Shown here: piece after piece, positions 37,884-46,823 of the stretch
Layout of the letters: each line of letters starts with the position of its first letter
How positions within the stretch are numbered: the first letter of the stretch is position 1
NCBI RefSeq assembly: GCF_002000485.1
Contig: NZ_MLAJ01000005.1
Span: 199,806 to 263,805 of the forward strand
Reading direction: 5' to 3'
Source of the DNA: Rodentibacter ratti
GTDB lineage: Bacteria; Pseudomonadota; Gammaproteobacteria; Enterobacterales; Pasteurellaceae
DNA length: 64,000 nt
Notes under the pieces: model-generated
What the model saw: only the letters and a program-made list of their open reading frames with translations
What the model was told of the DNA's origin: nothing
Databases searched by the model: none
Translations under genes and position numbers: made by a program

Positions 37884-38546
37884 TTATTTATGGGATTTTG
37901 CCCAGTTTAAGAAACGGGTTTGGGTTTCTTTATCCGCTTGCTGGAACCAATATTGTAATTGCTGTTCAGCGACGTTTTCGCCTTGAACGACGACTTTACC
38001 TTTGGTTGCCTTGCCGTTTGCTGCAGGAACCATACCCATCATCGGTTGCATGGTAGCTAATGCCGGAACTGCTGCAGTTGCGCCTGAAGCGTTATAGTCT
38101 GCTAAATCACTCACAATATTTGCAGATGGAAATAGACCTTCTTGCTTTAACGTATCTATCTTTGCCGGAATTTCCTGACCGGATGTTGTTTTCACATTAA
38201 TAACCGGCGCTGCGTTGAATTTTTCTGCCTCTGCTTTAGTGCGAATAGTCGGAGAGGAAATTACAATATCTTCGTTTGAACCCTGAAATGTAACAATAAT
38301 CGGGTTGGATTCAAAAAGGGATTGACTTGAACCGCTACCAACGATTTCGCCCACTCGCACTACCACTTGATGAGCCTTGGTATCATTTATATTGAATGAA
38401 TTACTTTTCTTTAGAAGGGATTTGCTGGCTTTTTGACCATCAATAGCTAAAAAATCAATATTTGATGAGCTGGAAACCATACCGGCAAAACTGGCAGTGC
38501 TGGCAAATAATGTTACGATACTGAGTGCAACCGTACGTAATTTCAT
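37884..38546 (-). CDS. UPF0319 (DUF2057) exported protein, YccT-like
   Basis: This 220-residue protein has a clear signal peptide (MKLRTVALSIVTLFASTASFA, cleavage after SFA). It matches UPF0319/DUF2057, the family of E. coli YccT (CsgI, a periplasmic curli-assembly inhibitor). Features are the domain opening SSNIDFLAIDGQKAS, the VVVRVGEIV strand, and a C-terminal LQYWFQQADKETQTRFLNWAK typical of the family. The function in Pasteurellaceae, which lack curli, is unknown. An AGGAG binding site precedes the ATG. Confidence 0.85.
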   Translation of the reverse strand: MKLRTVALSIVTLFASTASFAGMVSSSSNIDFLAIDGQKASKSLLKKSNSFNINDTKAHQVVVRVGEIVGSGSSQSLFESNPIIVTFQGSNEDIVISSPTIRTKAEAEKFNAAPVINVKTTSGQEIPAKIDTLKQEGLFPSANIVSDLADYNASGATAAVPALATMQPMMGMVPAANGKATKGKVVVQGENVAEQQLQYWFQQADKETQTRFLNWAKSHK

Positions 38547-38679
38547 GATTACTCCTTTTATTATGACGAAAATAAGATTCGTTGCTTATGCTATGCTAAT
38601 TTCTACAAAATGAAAATAGAAAAGTGCGGTTAAAAATGAAAAAGTTTTCAGAGTTATAGGATAATTTCAATAAAAATAG

Positions 38680-38698
38680 GGACACACTGCGTGTGTCC
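38680..38698 (-). terminator. Second hairpin downstream of the mal-type operon
   Basis: GGACACAC and GTGTGTCC pair around TGC; on the minus strand CTATTTTT follows. It lies beyond the USS-pair hairpin and could act as a backup terminator. Confidence 0.55.
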
Positions 38699-38709
38699 TG
38701 AATAATAAA

Positions 38710-38737
38710 AAAGTGCGGTCAAAATTAACCGCACTTT
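38710..38737 (-). terminator. USS-pair terminator of the maltodextrin operon
   Basis: AAAGTGCGGT (38710-38719) and ACCGCACTTT (38728-38737) face each other, followed on the minus strand by a T-run. It closes the operon 12 bp after the EIICB stop. Confidence 0.75.
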
Positions 38738-38749
38738 ATATTATATAAC

Positions 38750-40414
38750 TTAGACTTTCGGAATTTCAGCTCCGGAGGCAAGTAAATCTTGAATATCTGA
38801 TTTCAGTACATCGGCTTTTGGCCCATAAATGGCCTGAACACCTGTACCTTTGATAATAATCCCCATCGCACCAGCCTGTTTCCAGCCGGCTTCGTCACCA
38901 ACCAAATCAGCGTTATGTACGGAAATGCGTAAGCGTGTCATACAGGCATCCACATTGGCGATATTATTGCGTCCGCCAAGTAAATTCACAATTTGTACCA
39001 CTTGTGCGCTGGCGTTAGCGACTTTGGGTTCATTAGAGGCGCTTTCGTCGGCACTTTTCGCATCATAGTTACCGTTACGTCCTGCTGTTGCGAGGTTGAA
39101 TTTTTTAATCATAAAATTCGCAATGAGGAACATTGCCACAGCAAAGAGAATGGATACCCAAATAAAGTTGATTACATCCATGCCAATACCGGCTTTGATC
39201 GCCATTGGGGTACGAGTTAAAAACTCAATGTTACCAAAGGAATGCATGCGTAGATTGACGATATCCGCCATAGCGAATGCCGCACCTTGAACTAAGGCAT
39301 ACACAATGTAAAGTGGCATTGCTGCAAACATAAACATATATTCAATCGGTTCGGTTACACCGGTTAGGAAAACCGCAAGGGCAGAAGAAAGGAAAATCCC
39401 TTTGTAGAGTTTTTTCTTATCCTCATCCACATTCACATACATAGCAAGAGTGATACCCATCAAGATACCGCTTGAACCAATCATTTGTCCCACTTTAAAG
39501 CGAGCAGGAGTGACGGTTGAGAGTAAATCGTTATATTGTGCTAAATTACCCGCATCTTTTAAATTAATTAAATCAGAGATCCAAGCTAACCATAATGGGT
39601 CTTGTCCAAATACTTGCGCACCTTTTTGAGCACCGGTTAGGAATTCATAGGTTCCGCCTAATGAAGTGTAGTTCATCGGGATAGTCAGCATATGGTGCAA
39701 TCCGAAAGGTAATAAAAGACGCTCTAATGTACCGTAGATAAACGGTGCAAGGACTGGGGCGGTATTTTGTGAGCTGGCAATCCATTGACCGAAGTGGTTG
39801 ATTCCCGACTGTACTAAAGGCCAGAATACGGCAAGGATTAATGCGACCAATACGGAACGATAAATGACGACAAAAGGGACAAAACGTTTACCGTTAAAGA
39901 AGGTGAGGACTTCAGGCAATTTGCGGAAGTTGTAGTAGCGATTGAAGGTTGTTGCGCCAACAAAACCGGCAATGATCCCGACAAACACCCCCATATTTAA
40001 TGCCGGTTGGCCGAGTATATTGACAAAATAGTTCGCTACAGGAATTTCACCGGCAAGTAATGTGCTAACATGGGCATTGGGATCCGCCAACATTTCAATT
40101 TTTACACCGAAAAAGTGTCCGGTGATTAAGTTAATCAAAATAAAAGCTAAACCTGCTGCAAATGCACCGCCTGCACGTTCATTTGCCCAGCTCCCACCAA
40201 TCGCTAAAGCGAATAACAGATGGAGGTTTCCTATGATACCCCAACCTATTTGGGCGATAATATTACCGATACGGGCGACCCATTCGGCATCACTAAGCAA
40301 AGGCAACGAGTTACCAATACTGACCATTAATCCGGCAGCCGGCATGACAGCAATTACCACCATCAGGCACTTGCCAAATTTTTGCCAAAATTCAAAACTT
40401 AGCAACTTTTTCAT
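38750..40414 (-). CDS. PTS glucose/maltose-type EIICB transporter (MalX/PtsG-like)
   Basis: This phosphotransferase permease has 554 residues from ATG 40414, which has TAGGAG upstream. The N-terminal EIIC domain (about ten spans, residues 1-430) has HLLFALAIGGSWANERAGGAFAAG and the sugar-site segment FLTGVTEPIEYMFMFA. A linker and an EIIB domain follow, with the phosphorylated cysteine in NVDACMTRLRISV. There is no EIIA domain, so it should depend on a separate glucose-type EIIA (Crr). Similarity is to the glucose/maltose/MalX group. Position behind glucanotransferase and phosphorylase genes suggests maltose or glucose uptake. It starts 10 bp after the preceding gene. Confidence 0.85.
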   Translation of the reverse strand: MKKLLSFEFWQKFGKCLMVVIAVMPAAGLMVSIGNSLPLLSDAEWVARIGNIIAQIGWGIIGNLHLLFALAIGGSWANERAGGAFAAGLAFILINLITGHFFGVKIEMLADPNAHVSTLLAGEIPVANYFVNILGQPALNMGVFVGIIAGFVGATTFNRYYNFRKLPEVLTFFNGKRFVPFVVIYRSVLVALILAVFWPLVQSGINHFGQWIASSQNTAPVLAPFIYGTLERLLLPFGLHHMLTIPMNYTSLGGTYEFLTGAQKGAQVFGQDPLWLAWISDLINLKDAGNLAQYNDLLSTVTPARFKVGQMIGSSGILMGITLAMYVNVDEDKKKLYKGIFLSSALAVFLTGVTEPIEYMFMFAAMPLYIVYALVQGAAFAMADIVNLRMHSFGNIEFLTRTPMAIKAGIGMDVINFIWVSILFAVAMFLIANFMIKKFNLATAGRNGNYDAKSADESASNEPKVANASAQVVQIVNLLGGRNNIANVDACMTRLRISVHNADLVGDEAGWKQAGAMGIIIKGTGVQAIYGPKADVLKSDIQDLLASGAEIPKV

Positions 40415-40424
40415 TTGTTTTCTC

Positions 40425-41216
40425 CTACAGTATGACATCCACTTCTAAGCCAAAATGGTCGGAAACCACAGGTTTATTTTTGCCGTTAAAAATTACCTGA
40501 CTGGATAACACCCTTTTTGCTTGATTTAAAAAAATATAATCTAAACGCTTCTCTTCGCTATGACCACGCCAACCATCAATAGCTTTTTCCACCGTAATGC
40601 CTGAATCTTTTTGTTCGGCAAGCTCGTAGCTATCAAGCAAACCTAATGATTTAATTTGCTGGTAAGCTTGCGGATTGCTGATTGCATCGGTATTAAAATC
40701 CCCCATGAGGATTTTTAAATTTTCACTTTGACTACGTTCGACGATATTTCGAATATTATCGAGCTGATTTTCACCTTCGCAATCAGGTAAATTGATATGG
40801 CAGGAATAACAATCGATAAGTTGATTTTGGTATTCTACGGTTAATCCCATTATTTTACGTGAAAGAATGGAATCAAGACGTTGATGCTGACTACAATAGA
40901 AAGGATCGACTTCATAAACAGGTAGGCGGGTTAAAAAAGCGATACCTTCATCATATTTATCATAGCCAATATGTGAATTGCTCCAAAATAATGAATATTT
41001 TTGCTCAACTTGTCGGTTAATTTGGCGTAATAATATTACGCCATAATTATCCTGTTTTAAGGCTTGAGTAACTGCAGGAGTTGCCATGAGTTGGTTTACT
41101 TCCTGTAATGCAATAACGTCGTAACCTTTTTCCACTATTGTTTGAGCAAGAATTGCAATTTTTTCTGCTTGGTTATCTTCTAACCAAGCATGTACGTTTA
41201 GGGTCAGTAGTTTCAT
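40425..41216 (-). CDS. Endonuclease/exonuclease/phosphatase (EEP) family protein
   Basis: This 263-residue protein has a complete DNase-I-like active site: LTLNVH, ALQEVN, the histidine in CHINL, GDFNTD, RLDYIFL and the final SDHFG. There is no signal peptide. ATG 41216 is preceded by GGGAGGGG, and the upstream stop (TAA) overlaps that binding site. EEP enzymes hydrolyse phosphodiesters or phosphoesters of nucleic acids, lipids or inositols; nothing identifies the substrate. It lies between the glucanotransferase-phosphorylase gene and the PTS permease with 10-bp gaps, so it belongs to the same operon, an unexpected partner for maltodextrin metabolism. Confidence 0.82.
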   Translation of the reverse strand: MKLLTLNVHAWLEDNQAEKIAILAQTIVEKGYDVIALQEVNQLMATPAVTQALKQDNYGVILLRQINRQVEQKYSLFWSNSHIGYDKYDEGIAFLTRLPVYEVDPFYCSQHQRLDSILSRKIMGLTVEYQNQLIDCYSCHINLPDCEGENQLDNIRNIVERSQSENLKILMGDFNTDAISNPQAYQQIKSLGLLDSYELAEQKDSGITVEKAIDGWRGHSEEKRLDYIFLNQAKRVLSSQVIFNGKNKPVVSDHFGLEVDVIL

Positions 41217-41226
41217 TGCCCCTCCC

Positions 41227-44200
41227 TTAGCCCTCACAATGCCAAATATCCGCGTTATATTGTGCAATGGTTCGATCTGAGGAGAAGAAACCTGCTTTTG
41301 CGATATTTTGAATGACTTTTTTATTCCAACTATCTTGATCTTCATAATCTGCTAAAATTTGCTCTTTAGCTTTGACATAAGCGTTGAAGTCAATTAAGGT
41401 CATAAACCAGTCTTTGTTCAATAATTCATTATAGAGGCGTTTTAAACGTACCGAATTACCGAGTTTTACTAATGTCGGATTCACAATAAAATCTACGGCA
41501 CGTTTAATATGTTCATCATTGGCGTAGTAATCTTTTGAAACATAGCCCGCCGTTTCATAAAGTTTAATAATACTTTGTGAATCTTTACCAAAGGTGTAAA
41601 TATTCTCTGCACCCGCAAGCTCGGCAATCTCAACATTCGCACCGTCCATTGTTCCCAGCGTTAATGCACCATTAAGCATAAACTTCATATTACCTGTGCC
41701 GGAGGCTTCTTTTGAGGCAAGAGATATTTGCTCTGAAATATCCGTAGCCGGGATTAATTTTTCAGCCACGCTCACATTATAGTTTTCTACTAAATAAACA
41801 TTTAAATATTTGTTTACTTCAGGATCGTTATTAATAAGTTCGGATAAACAAAGAATTAAATGAATAATATCTTGTGCAATTACATAAGCCGGTGCAGCTT
41901 TACCGCCAAAGATAACGGTAATTTTACGTTGAGGTAATTTACCTGCCTTAATTTCAAGATATTTATGAATCACATAAAGTGCATTCATTTGCTGACGTTT
42001 GTATTCATGGAAACGTTTAATTTGTGTATCAATAATTGAATTTTCATCTAATTCAATGCCTTTATTTTCTTTAAGATAGGTTTTTAAGGCCAATTTGTTT
42101 TTAAACTTAATTTCAGCCAGTTTTTGATGCACTTGTTTATCATCAGCAAAAGCCAGTAATTTTTCTAATTGTGTGGCGTCTTGTAAATAACTATCCCCAA
42201 TGAGTTGTTTGAGGTAAGCCGCTAATTCTTGGTTGGAAAACTCTAACCAACGACGGAAAGTGATCCCGTTGGTTTTATTATTAAATTTCTCCGGATAAAG
42301 GGCATAAAATGCTTTGAGTTCCGCATTTTTCAAAATGTCTGTATGTAACGCTGCAACGCCATTGACCGAGTTTGAAAAATGGATATCCATGTGTGCCATA
42401 TGGACACGATTGTCTTCATCAATAATTTGTACGGAAGGATCTTTATATTCGCTACGCACTAATTTATCTAATTTTTTAATGATGACGACTAAATGTGGTA
42501 CGACTTTCTTTAAATAAGCAAGCGGCCATTTCTCTAAAGCTTCGGCAAGAATTGTGTGGTTGGTATAACCCACCATATTGCGCACGATTTCTACCGCTTC
42601 TGAAAATTTAAGATGGTGTTTTTCAGTAAGTAAGCGAATTAATTCAGGAATCACCATAGAAGGATGGGTATCATTAATTTGTACATAAGCATAATCCGCC
42701 AAATCGTATAAATTACTACCACGTTCAAGGGCTTCATCAATTAATAATTGTGCGGCATTGGAGACCATAAAATATTGTTGGTAAATGCGCAGTAATTCTC
42801 CATTTTTATCAGAGTCATCGGGATAAAGAAATAAAGTTAAATTTTCTTTAATGTTCGTTTTATCGAAGTTAATCCCATCTTTGATTAAGTGATAATTCAC
42901 CGATTCAATATCAAATAAATTGAGGTAATTTTTAGTTGATTTTTTATAACCCAAGATATCAATACGGTCTAATCTTGAAGTTAAAGTAAAAGATTTAAAT
43001 GGCACTTCATAGCTAATATTTGTTGGTATTAGCCAAGAATTTTCTTCGATCCAATAATTCGGTTCGGTTTTTTGTTCATTGCGTTTAAAGACTTGTTTAA
43101 ATAAGCCGCAATGATAGTTCAAACCCACTCCTTCGGCATTTAAGCCAAGCGTCGCCATTGAGTCAATAAAACAGGAGGCTAAACGCCCTAGACCGCCATT
43201 TCCTAAAGAGGGTTCAGGTTCAATATCTTCAATATGGCTTAATGATTTTCCGGCTTGTGTCAATTCATCTTTAACTTCTTGATATATCCCAAGATTAATG
43301 AGATTGTTAGATAATAATTTACCAATCAAAAATTCAGCAGAAATATAATAAACTTTCCGTTTTCCGGTATTTTTTGGTTTATCCGCAGAAAGGGTTTTTA
43401 TATAGTTTAATAACTGTGCATAAATAGCCTGATCATTTAATTCTTCAAGAGGCTTGTTTGTACTGGCTTGCACAAAATTACTAAATTTAATCATTGTTTT
43501 TTCCTTATTTGCTCTTTGATATAACGTGGTTATTTTCGTTAAGAAATCTTTTTTGTCTTGAGTTAAATCAGTGGTTTGCATCCGCCATTGCCAATTTCCG
43601 CCAATAGTAGAAGGAATATTCGTTCTTGAGCGGGTCGGCAAGTCTAAAATATCTTGCATCGTGGCAATCGCCGTATTACTGACCGTGGCGAATAATTGAC
43701 GAATTACTGCCTGACAAATAGATTCATCAGCACCACGATGGGTATAATCATTGACATATTGTTGTTGTTCTGAGGTTAAATTGTCATACCAACCATTAAT
43801 GACATCATTGTCGTGTGTGCCGGTGTAGGCAATACAATGAGGGATGCAATGATGTGGGCTATCAAAACTTGCGCCGGTGGTATCTTCAAAACCGAATTGT
43901 AAAATTTTCATACCGGGATAACCGCAATCCGCTAACAGTTTTTTCGCCTTATCATCAATATTACCCAGATCTTCAGCGATAATTGGTAAGTCACCTAATT
44001 GTTCTTTTACCGCTTCAAATAATTCGTAGCCGGGACCCGGTTGCCAGCTACCGTACTTGGCAATGTCTGCCTTGCCGTCCACTTGCCAGTAATCTGAAAA
44101 ACCTTTGAAATGGTCGATACGCAGTACATCGTAAATTTTAAAGCTTTCCGCGATACGATAAATCCACCAAGCATAGCCTTGTTTTTTATGTTCGTCCCAA

Positions 44201-45000
44201 TCATAAAGCGGGTTACCCCAAAGTTGCCCCGTCGCACTGAATTGATCGGCAGGAACCCCGGCTACAAATAGGGGATTACGTTCTGCATCCAATTGAAAGA
44301 GTTCCGGTTTTGTCCATACTTCCACACTATCGGAGGAGACATAAATCGGCATATCACCGATAATTTTAATGCCTTTTTGGTTAGCATAATCTTTCAGCGC
44401 TTGCCATTGTTGGAAGAAAAAGTATTGGGTCACTTTGAAATACTGAATTTGCTCTGCCAACATTGCGCGGTATTTTTCCAACGCCTCTGGCACACGGGCG
44501 ATGGCTTGTTTGTCTTCCCATTTTTGCAATGCTTGATTGCCAAAATGTTCTTTAATTGCCATAAATTCCGCATAATCCGTCAACCAAGTGCGGTTATTTT
44601 CTGCAAAGTTTTCAAATTCAGGCTGTAACTTATCATTCGCAACAAAATTTTTTACCGCCGTTTCTAAAATCGGGCGTCTGGCATAAAAAATACGCTCATA
44701 ATCAACTTGTGTCGGGTCATCGCCAAAATTGACAGAGATGTAGTCTTTTTCTTTTAAAAGTCCCATTTGTGTCAATAAATCAAAATCAATGAGATGGGTA
44801 TTACCGGCAATGGCTGAGAAAGATTGATAAGGAGAATCGCCGTAGCTTGTTGTGGTTAATGGAAGGATTTGCCAGTAGGTTTGCTTAGTTTCAACCAAAA
44901 AATCGACAAAATCATAGGCGGATTGTCCAAAACTACCGATTCCGAATGAATTAGGTAATGAGGTGATGTGCATTAAAACACCGCTTGAACGAGTAAGCAT
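41227..45000 (-). CDS. Fused 4-alpha-glucanotransferase (MalQ) and maltodextrin phosphorylase (MalP/GlgP)
   Basis: One 1257-codon frame carries two complete enzymes. Residues 1-502 are a short, Gram-positive-type MalQ (GH77) with catalytic D296 (RIDHF), E343 (AEDLG) and D397 (THDND). Residues 503-1257 are a full-length alpha-glucan phosphorylase (GT35) beginning [11 protein letters not shown], with the PLP-binding lysine K1106 in GTGNMKF. There is no linker. The junction contains AAGGAAAAAACAATG, a binding site and start codon for the second enzyme, and a TAA (43507-43505) one base out of frame. The product may be a bifunctional protein, with MalP also made from internal ATG 43494. Both halves closely resemble streptococcal MalM and MalP. 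Together they would convert maltodextrin to glucose and glucose-1-phosphate. Confidence 0.88.
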   Translation of the reverse strand: MLTRSSGVLMHITSLPNSFGIGSFGQSAYDFVDFLVETKQTYWQILPLTTTSYGDSPYQSFSAIAGNTHLIDFDLLTQMGLLKEKDYISVNFGDDPTQVDYERIFYARRPILETAVKNFVANDKLQPEFENFAENNRTWLTDYAEFMAIKEHFGNQALQKWEDKQAIARVPEALEKYRAMLAEQIQYFKVTQYFFFQQWQALKDYANQKGIKIIGDMPIYVSSDSVEVWTKPELFQLDAERNPLFVAGVPADQFSATGQLWGNPLYDWDEHKKQGYAWWIYRIAESFKIYDVLRIDHFKGFSDYWQVDGKADIAKYGSWQPGPGYELFEAVKEQLGDLPIIAEDLGNIDDKAKKLLADCGYPGMKILQFGFEDTTGASFDSPHHCIPHCIAYTGTHDNDVINGWYDNLTSEQQQYVNDYTHRGADESICQAVIRQLFATVSNTAIATMQDILDLPTRSRTNIPSTIGGNWQWRMQTTDLTQDKKDFLTKITTLYQRANKEKTMIKFSNFVQASTNKPLEELNDQAIYAQLLNYIKTLSADKPKNTGKRKVYYISAEFLIGKLLSNNLINLGIYQEVKDELTQAGKSLSHIEDIEPEPSLGNGGLGRLASCFIDSMATLGLNAEGVGLNYHCGLFKQVFKRNEQKTEPNYWIEENSWLIPTNISYEVPFKSFTLTSRLDRIDILGYKKSTKNYLNLFDIESVNYHLIKDGINFDKTNIKENLTLFLYPDDSDKNGELLRIYQQYFMVSNAAQLLIDEALERGSNLYDLADYAYVQINDTHPSMVIPELIRLLTEKHHLKFSEAVEIVRNMVGYTNHTILAEALEKWPLAYLKKVVPHLVVIIKKLDKLVRSEYKDPSVQIIDEDNRVHMAHMDIHFSNSVNGVAALHTDILKNAELKAFYALYPEKFNNKTNGITFRRWLEFSNQELAAYLKQLIGDSYLQDATQLEKLLAFADDKQVHQKLAEIKFKNKLALKTYLKENKGIELDENSIIDTQIKRFHEYKRQQMNALYVIHKYLEIKAGKLPQRKITVIFGGKAAPAYVIAQDIIHLILCLSELINNDPEVNKYLNVYLVENYNVSVAEKLIPATDISEQISLASKEASGTGNMKFMLNGALTLGTMDGANVEIAELAGAENIYTFGKDSQSIIKLYETAGYVSKDYYANDEHIKRAVDFIVNPTLVKLGNSVRLKRLYNELLNKDWFMTLIDFNAYVKAKEQILADYEDQDSWNKKVIQNIAKAGFFSSDRTIAQYNADIWHCEG
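43494..43509 (-). promoter_or_regulatory. Internal ribosome-binding site and start codon for the phosphorylase half
   Basis: On the minus strand TAAGGAAAAAACAATG reads from 43507 to 43492. It has the same stop-overlapping-Shine-Dalgarno layout as the next two junctions of this operon. The TAA is out of frame with the glucanotransferase codons, so no stop occurs, but re-initiation at ATG 43494 remains plausible. Confidence 0.65.
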
Positions 45001-45064
45001 AATTTTTCCTTATGGAAACAAAAACTGTCGCCAATTTTAGCTAAAATTTCTCGTTACGCAATAT

Positions 45065-45098
45065 CTTTTACGTAAAAGTTTTATCATTAACGTAAAAG
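45065..45098. promoter_or_regulatory. Paired ACGT-centred palindromes, candidate operator of the GntR-type regulator
   Basis: CTTTTACGTAAAAG (45065-45078) is a perfect 14-bp palindrome. CATTAACGTAAAAG (45085-45098) shares its centre and right arm, with centres exactly 20 bp apart. They lie 65-98 bp upstream of the malQ-type start, in the intergenic region shared with the regulator. GntR-family repressors bind such short inverted repeats as dimers, so the neighbouring regulator is the natural candidate. Confidence 0.55.
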
Positions 45099-45114
45099 TG
45101 TGATTTGAATCACA
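45099..45114. promoter_or_regulatory. Perfect CRP (cAMP receptor protein) site
   Basis: TGTGATTTGAATCACA matches the CRP core TGTGA-N6-TCACA exactly. It abuts the second ACGT palindrome and lies between the divergent operon and regulator starts, predicting catabolite control of the island. Confidence 0.8.
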
Positions 45115-45117
45115 ATT

Positions 45118-45127
45118 TATACGTATA
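45118..45127. promoter_or_regulatory. Third ACGT-centred palindrome near the regulator start
   Basis: TATACGTATA is a perfect 10-bp palindrome centred 31 bp from the second operator-like repeat. It lies 41 bp before the first regulator ATG, where binding could give autoregulation. It is shorter than the other two and more likely to occur by chance. Confidence 0.35.
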
Positions 45128-45168
45128 GCTTAGGTGATTTGTGTTATCCTATTGGCTAAGTAGGTAGC

Positions 45169-45912
45169 ATGGAACGAAGAATGAGCAAATATAAAAACGT
45201 CTACAATGATATAAAAACTAAAATTAACAAAAATGTTTTAACGAAAAATCAGGAGTTGCCCAGTGAAAATGAGTTAATGCAGCATTATGGTTTTTCTAAA
45301 GACACTATCCGTAAAGCTCTTTTATTACTCGAAATGGACGGCTATATTCAAAAGCAACAGGGAAGAAATTCTATCGTCTTAGAACAAGAGAGGTTAAAAC
45401 CTCAGATGCTTTCTGAAATTAAAACACAGAGAGAATTGGATTATTCTTCAACTCATCAAGTGAAAACAATGCTCACGAGTTTATATATTGTGCAAGGGGA
45501 GGAGGAATTAATGCATGTCTTCAATGTAAATGAACAAATTGATTTTTACCGTATAGGCCGAATACGTGAAATTGATGGAGAAAATGTTGAATACGAACTC
45601 TCTTATTTTGATCGTCGTATCGTGCCTTTTATTAGTCGTGATATTGCAGAGCAATCTATTTATCATTATTTAGAAAACGAATTAGGTTTGAACATTAGTC
45701 ATTCACAACGGAAAATTGTCTTTCGTTATGCTAATGAGGAAGAAAAAAACACCTTAGATCTTGGAGAATATGAGATGGTTGTTAATGTAACCAGTACAAC
45801 TTATTTAGAGGATGGACGTCCGTTTCAGTATGGTAGTATTAGTTATCGCCCTGATAAAATTATCTTTGCCACGACAGCAAAACGGAATGTAAAACATTCA
45901 TCATCAGAGTAA
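45169..45912 (+). CDS. GntR/HutC-family transcriptional regulator (TreR-like)
   Basis: This protein of up to 247 residues has an N-terminal winged helix-turn-helix of GntR type (residues about 5-70: LPSENELMQHYGFSKDTIRKAL and LEMDGYIQKQQGRNSIVLE). A UTRA ligand-binding domain follows (about 90-240, with IGRIREIDGENVEYELSYFDR and YLENELGLNISHSQRKIVFR). It most resembles Firmicute trehalose/maltose-operon repressors (TreR). ATG 45169 and ATG 45181 are both possible; the second matches the family start MSKYKN. It is divergent from the malQP operon and is probably its repressor, with a phosphorylated or free sugar as effector. Confidence 0.85.
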   Translation: MERRMSKYKNVYNDIKTKINKNVLTKNQELPSENELMQHYGFSKDTIRKALLLLEMDGYIQKQQGRNSIVLEQERLKPQMLSEIKTQRELDYSSTHQVKTMLTSLYIVQGEEELMHVFNVNEQIDFYRIGRIREIDGENVEYELSYFDRRIVPFISRDIAEQSIYHYLENELGLNISHSQRKIVFRYANEEEKNTLDLGEYEMVVNVTSTTYLEDGRPFQYGSISYRPDKIIFATTAKRNVKHSSSE

Positions 45913-46012
45913 CGATATGCTGAGGTTTTATCGTTTTCAGTTGGCACAAATTTTTGTGCCACTACTGCATAATATCTAAAATTTTGACCGCACTTTGTTC
46001 TGTTTATCGTAT

Positions 46013-46678
46013 TTATTTTTCGTTTAATACGCTTGGGAACAAAATATTATTTTCTAAATGAATGTGGTGCATTAAATCGTCAATAAAGGCGTTAATACCG
46101 CTATAAAGCGCACGCCAACTAAAACAGGCATCTTCCGGCGGTATAAGGTGATTTGTAATGGATTTCAACACTTCTACATCTTGTCCCGCCTCATCATGTT
46201 CCATTTCCATTACTCGAATTGGCATTGCCGCCATTGCATAATTGCCCATTTTAATCATTGGGAAAAGAATGTTTTCTTCTTTCATCATATGCTGACTTAA
46301 TTCTGCATGGATTTTTTCTAATAATGCGGCTGTTCCAACGGGGCAATCTTCGCGATCAGCATGCACATTTTCTACTTTTTCTGCTAATGTAATGAGTTCG
46401 GGTAATTGTTCGCGATGGCGATTGTGGAAACGTTCTATAATATGTTCAATCAGTTCATTGTAAGGTGCATCTGACCAATTTTTTTCCCTATTTTCTTGCT
46501 GTTGTAGATTTGCCAAACGTGCTTCAATTTCAGCGAGATTAAGATTTTTTTGCTGTGCTGCTACTTCCAAAAGAGCAGAACCACCACAACAGAAATCAAG
46601 ATTATATTCACGGAAAATTTTTGTTGCACCAGGAATTGCAACGGCTAATTCACTAAGTTTTTGTTGAGCAAAAGACAT
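46013..46678 (-). CDS. ytfE: Iron-sulfur cluster repair di-iron protein YtfE (RIC)
   Basis: This 221-residue cytosolic protein (start ATG 46678) repairs iron-sulfur clusters damaged by nitric oxide or peroxide. The N-terminal ScdA domain has IFREYNLDFCCGG with C30/C31. The C-terminal hemerythrin-like domain supplies di-iron ligands in HIIERFHNRHREQL, HAELSQHMMKEENILFPM, MEMEHDEAG and MHHIHLENNILFP. An FNR-like site lies about 100 bp upstream, in keeping with anaerobic and nitrosative induction known for ytfE in Haemophilus. Confidence 0.93.
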   Translation of the reverse strand: MSFAQQKLSELAVAIPGATKIFREYNLDFCCGGSALLEVAAQQKNLNLAEIEARLANLQQQENREKNWSDAPYNELIEHIIERFHNRHREQLPELITLAEKVENVHADREDCPVGTAALLEKIHAELSQHMMKEENILFPMIKMGNYAMAAMPIRVMEMEHDEAGQDVEVLKSITNHLIPPEDACFSWRALYSGINAFIDDLMHHIHLENNILFPSVLNEK

Positions 46679-46773
46679 AATAAGCACTCCATTTAAGCCA
46701 AATAAATCCGATAAAAATAGTAGGGTATTTTGTGGAAAATAGAAAGCCTGGAATTTTATTTCTTGATAAAATG

Positions 46774-46787
46774 ATGATCAAAATCAA
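46774..46787. promoter_or_regulatory. FNR-like site between ytfE and acylphosphatase
   Basis: ATGATCAAAATCAA matches the FNR consensus TTGAT-N4-ATCAA at nine of ten defined positions. It lies 96 bp upstream of ytfE and 37 bp before the acylphosphatase start, so it could act on either divergent gene. Confidence 0.5.
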
Positions 46788-46823
46788 GGAAAATACCTAG
46801 TAAGAGTTGGTTTGAGGGATTAT

